The translations under genes were made by a program, and so were the position numbers. 64,000 bases of DNA from NCBI GenBank assembly GCA_003164295.1, contig PLTA01000039.1:245535-309534 (forward strand), read 5' to 3'. This stretch comes from Candidatus Bathyarchaeota archaeon (GTDB lineage: Archaea; Thermoproteota; Bathyarchaeia; Bathyarchaeales; Bathycorpusculaceae). The notes beneath the pieces were generated by a model, which worked only from the letters and a program-made list of their open reading frames with translations, did not search any database and was not told the origin of the DNA. Positions 63,192-64,000 of this stretch are shown in pieces; within the stretch, counting starts at the first letter, position 1; each line of letters begins with the position of its first letter.

Positions 63192-64000
63192 ATGAGTGAA
63201 GAAACTATTGGACGCGGCACATGGTACGACATGATGGCAAAGAAAGTCATCGAAAGAGAGCAATCGTTAAACAGAGACATGAGTAATCTGCGAACCGAGA
63301 TGGGTCTTGGCGCTTCAGGTTTTCCTCATATTGGCAGTTTAGGTGATGCGTCCCGTAGTTATGCAGTAACATTAGCATTGAAGAACTTGAATTGTAATTC
63401 TGAACTTGTCGCTTTCTGCGACGATAAAGATGGTTTACGCAAAGTTCCCGCAGGCCTCCCTAAAGACATGGAAAAGTACCTTGGATATTCCGTTTCATCT
63501 ATACCTGACCCGTTTGGATGCCACGAAAGCTATGGTAAACACATGAGTTCGCTGCTCCTAGATGCCTTGGATAAATGCGGCATTGAATACAAGTACTATT
63601 CAGCCAAAGAAGTCTATGAAAAAGGGCTACTTCTAGACGAAATTCGAACAATACTTACCAACGCCAAGAAAGTTGGCGAAATCGTCAAAGAGGAAGTAGG
63701 CCAAGAAACATACACCGAGGTTTTGCCGTTTTTTGCTATATGCAAGAAATGTGGGCACCTCTACACAACAAGAGCTTACAAGTTCGATCCCAAAACCGAC
63801 AAGGTGTCCTACAAATGTGAAGGTCTTGAAATCCGTGGCAAACTTATTGCAGGTTGCGAACATGAAGGCGAAGTGGATATAAAAAGTGGCGAAGGCAAAC
63901 TCACATGGAAAAGCGAGTTTGCAGCCCGCTGGAAAGCCTTAGATATTAGATTTGAAGCCTACGGCAAAGACATAGCCGATTCCGTACGAATCAACGACCG
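63192..64000 (+). CDS. lysS: Lysyl-tRNA synthetase, class I (3' end beyond the window)
   Basis: The frame starts at ATG 63192 and stays open to the window end (about 269 residues of roughly 530). The class I HIGH-type motif is ASGFPHIGSLGD near residue 42, and FCDDKDGLRKVP follows near 78. Cys knuckles CKKCGHLY and a later Cys pair match the zinc region of archaeal LysRS-I. The KMSKS motif lies outside the window. Archaea with class I LysRS lack the class II enzyme as a rule. Confidence 0.94.
   Translation, partial: MSEETIGRGTWYDMMAKKVIEREQSLNRDMSNLRTEMGLGASGFPHIGSLGDASRSYAVTLALKNLNCNSELVAFCDDKDGLRKVPAGLPKDMEKYLGYSVSSIPDPFGCHESYGKHMSSLLLDALDKCGIEYKYYSAKEVYEKGLLLDEIRTILTNAKKVGEIVKEEVGQETYTEVLPFFAICKKCGHLYTTRAYKFDPKTDKVSYKCEGLEIRGKLIAGCEHEGEVDIKSGEGKLTWKSEFAARWKALDIRFEAYGKDIADSVRIND

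Overview
The window is archaeal chromosome, AT-rich and densely coded. The gene set includes Orc1/Cdc6, the small subunit of DNA polymerase D, Rpo7, Spt4, aIF2-gamma, archaeal S6e/S24e/S27ae, class I lysyl-tRNA synthetase, UPF0147 and GTP-dependent dephospho-CoA kinase. PolD together with an ATP-citrate lyase operon, a fused formaldehyde-activating enzyme/hexulose-phosphate synthase and large PQQ-propeller surface proteins points to an anaerobic TACK-group archaeon. Candidatus Bathyarchaeia fits best. This placement is inferred from gene content, because no rRNA gene is present.

Region 1 (1-6.7 kb) is a probable replication origin. A 0.8-kb non-coding stretch upstream of orc1/cdc6 holds three origin-recognition-box-like sites, one inverted, around an AT-rich segment. 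DP1 of PolD follows orc1 tail to tail. To the left are two winged-helix genes, one predicted to be membrane anchored, and a third unknown gene, all bathed in GTGA/TCAC palindromes. Region 2 (7-19 kb) carries housekeeping genes: AbrB-PhoU, PyrE, a COG2187-like kinase and a COG0645-like P-loop protein separated by a PHP phosphoesterase, SAH hydrolase, an MgtE-type transporter with a PhoU/TrkA_C partner, and a large radical SAM/SPASM protein.

Region 3 (19.2-26.6 kb) is an aconitase, isocitrate dehydrogenase and ATP-citrate lyase (aclB, aclA) operon. It is a complete 2-oxoglutarate to acetyl-CoA plus oxaloacetate module of reductive-TCA type. It is bracketed by two direct copies of a 41-bp box, each followed by different 10-bp tandem repeats. 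Region 4 (26.7-37.3 kb) is information processing: an intron-containing tRNA-Ser, an L3-L4-L23-L2-S19 operon that stops after S19, and a convergent cluster S6e, aIF2-gamma, PIN protein, Rpo7, Spt4, dephospho-CoA kinase, S24e, S27ae and a SecB-like protein.

Region 5 (37.5-54.4 kb) mixes a 962-residue surface protein, MFS and ABC-2 transporters, an HTH-Fae-Hps triple fusion, carboxypeptidase Taq, an HD phosphohydrolase, thymidylate kinase and tRNA-Glu. It also holds the ruins of a divergent TetR/MFS pair fused by a deletion. Region 6 (54.4-58.3 kb) looks like a decayed integrative element placed at the 3' end of the UPF0147 gene. A 22-bp imperfect direct repeat bounds it, a broken tyrosine recombinase lies next to the left repeat, and a second large surface protein (paralogue of the one at 37.5 kb) is the cargo. 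Region 7 (58.4-64 kb) has a PadR-TRASH regulator, a flavoprotein, a four-gene zinc-ribbon/coiled-coil/SPFH/membrane-protein operon, and the start of lysS.
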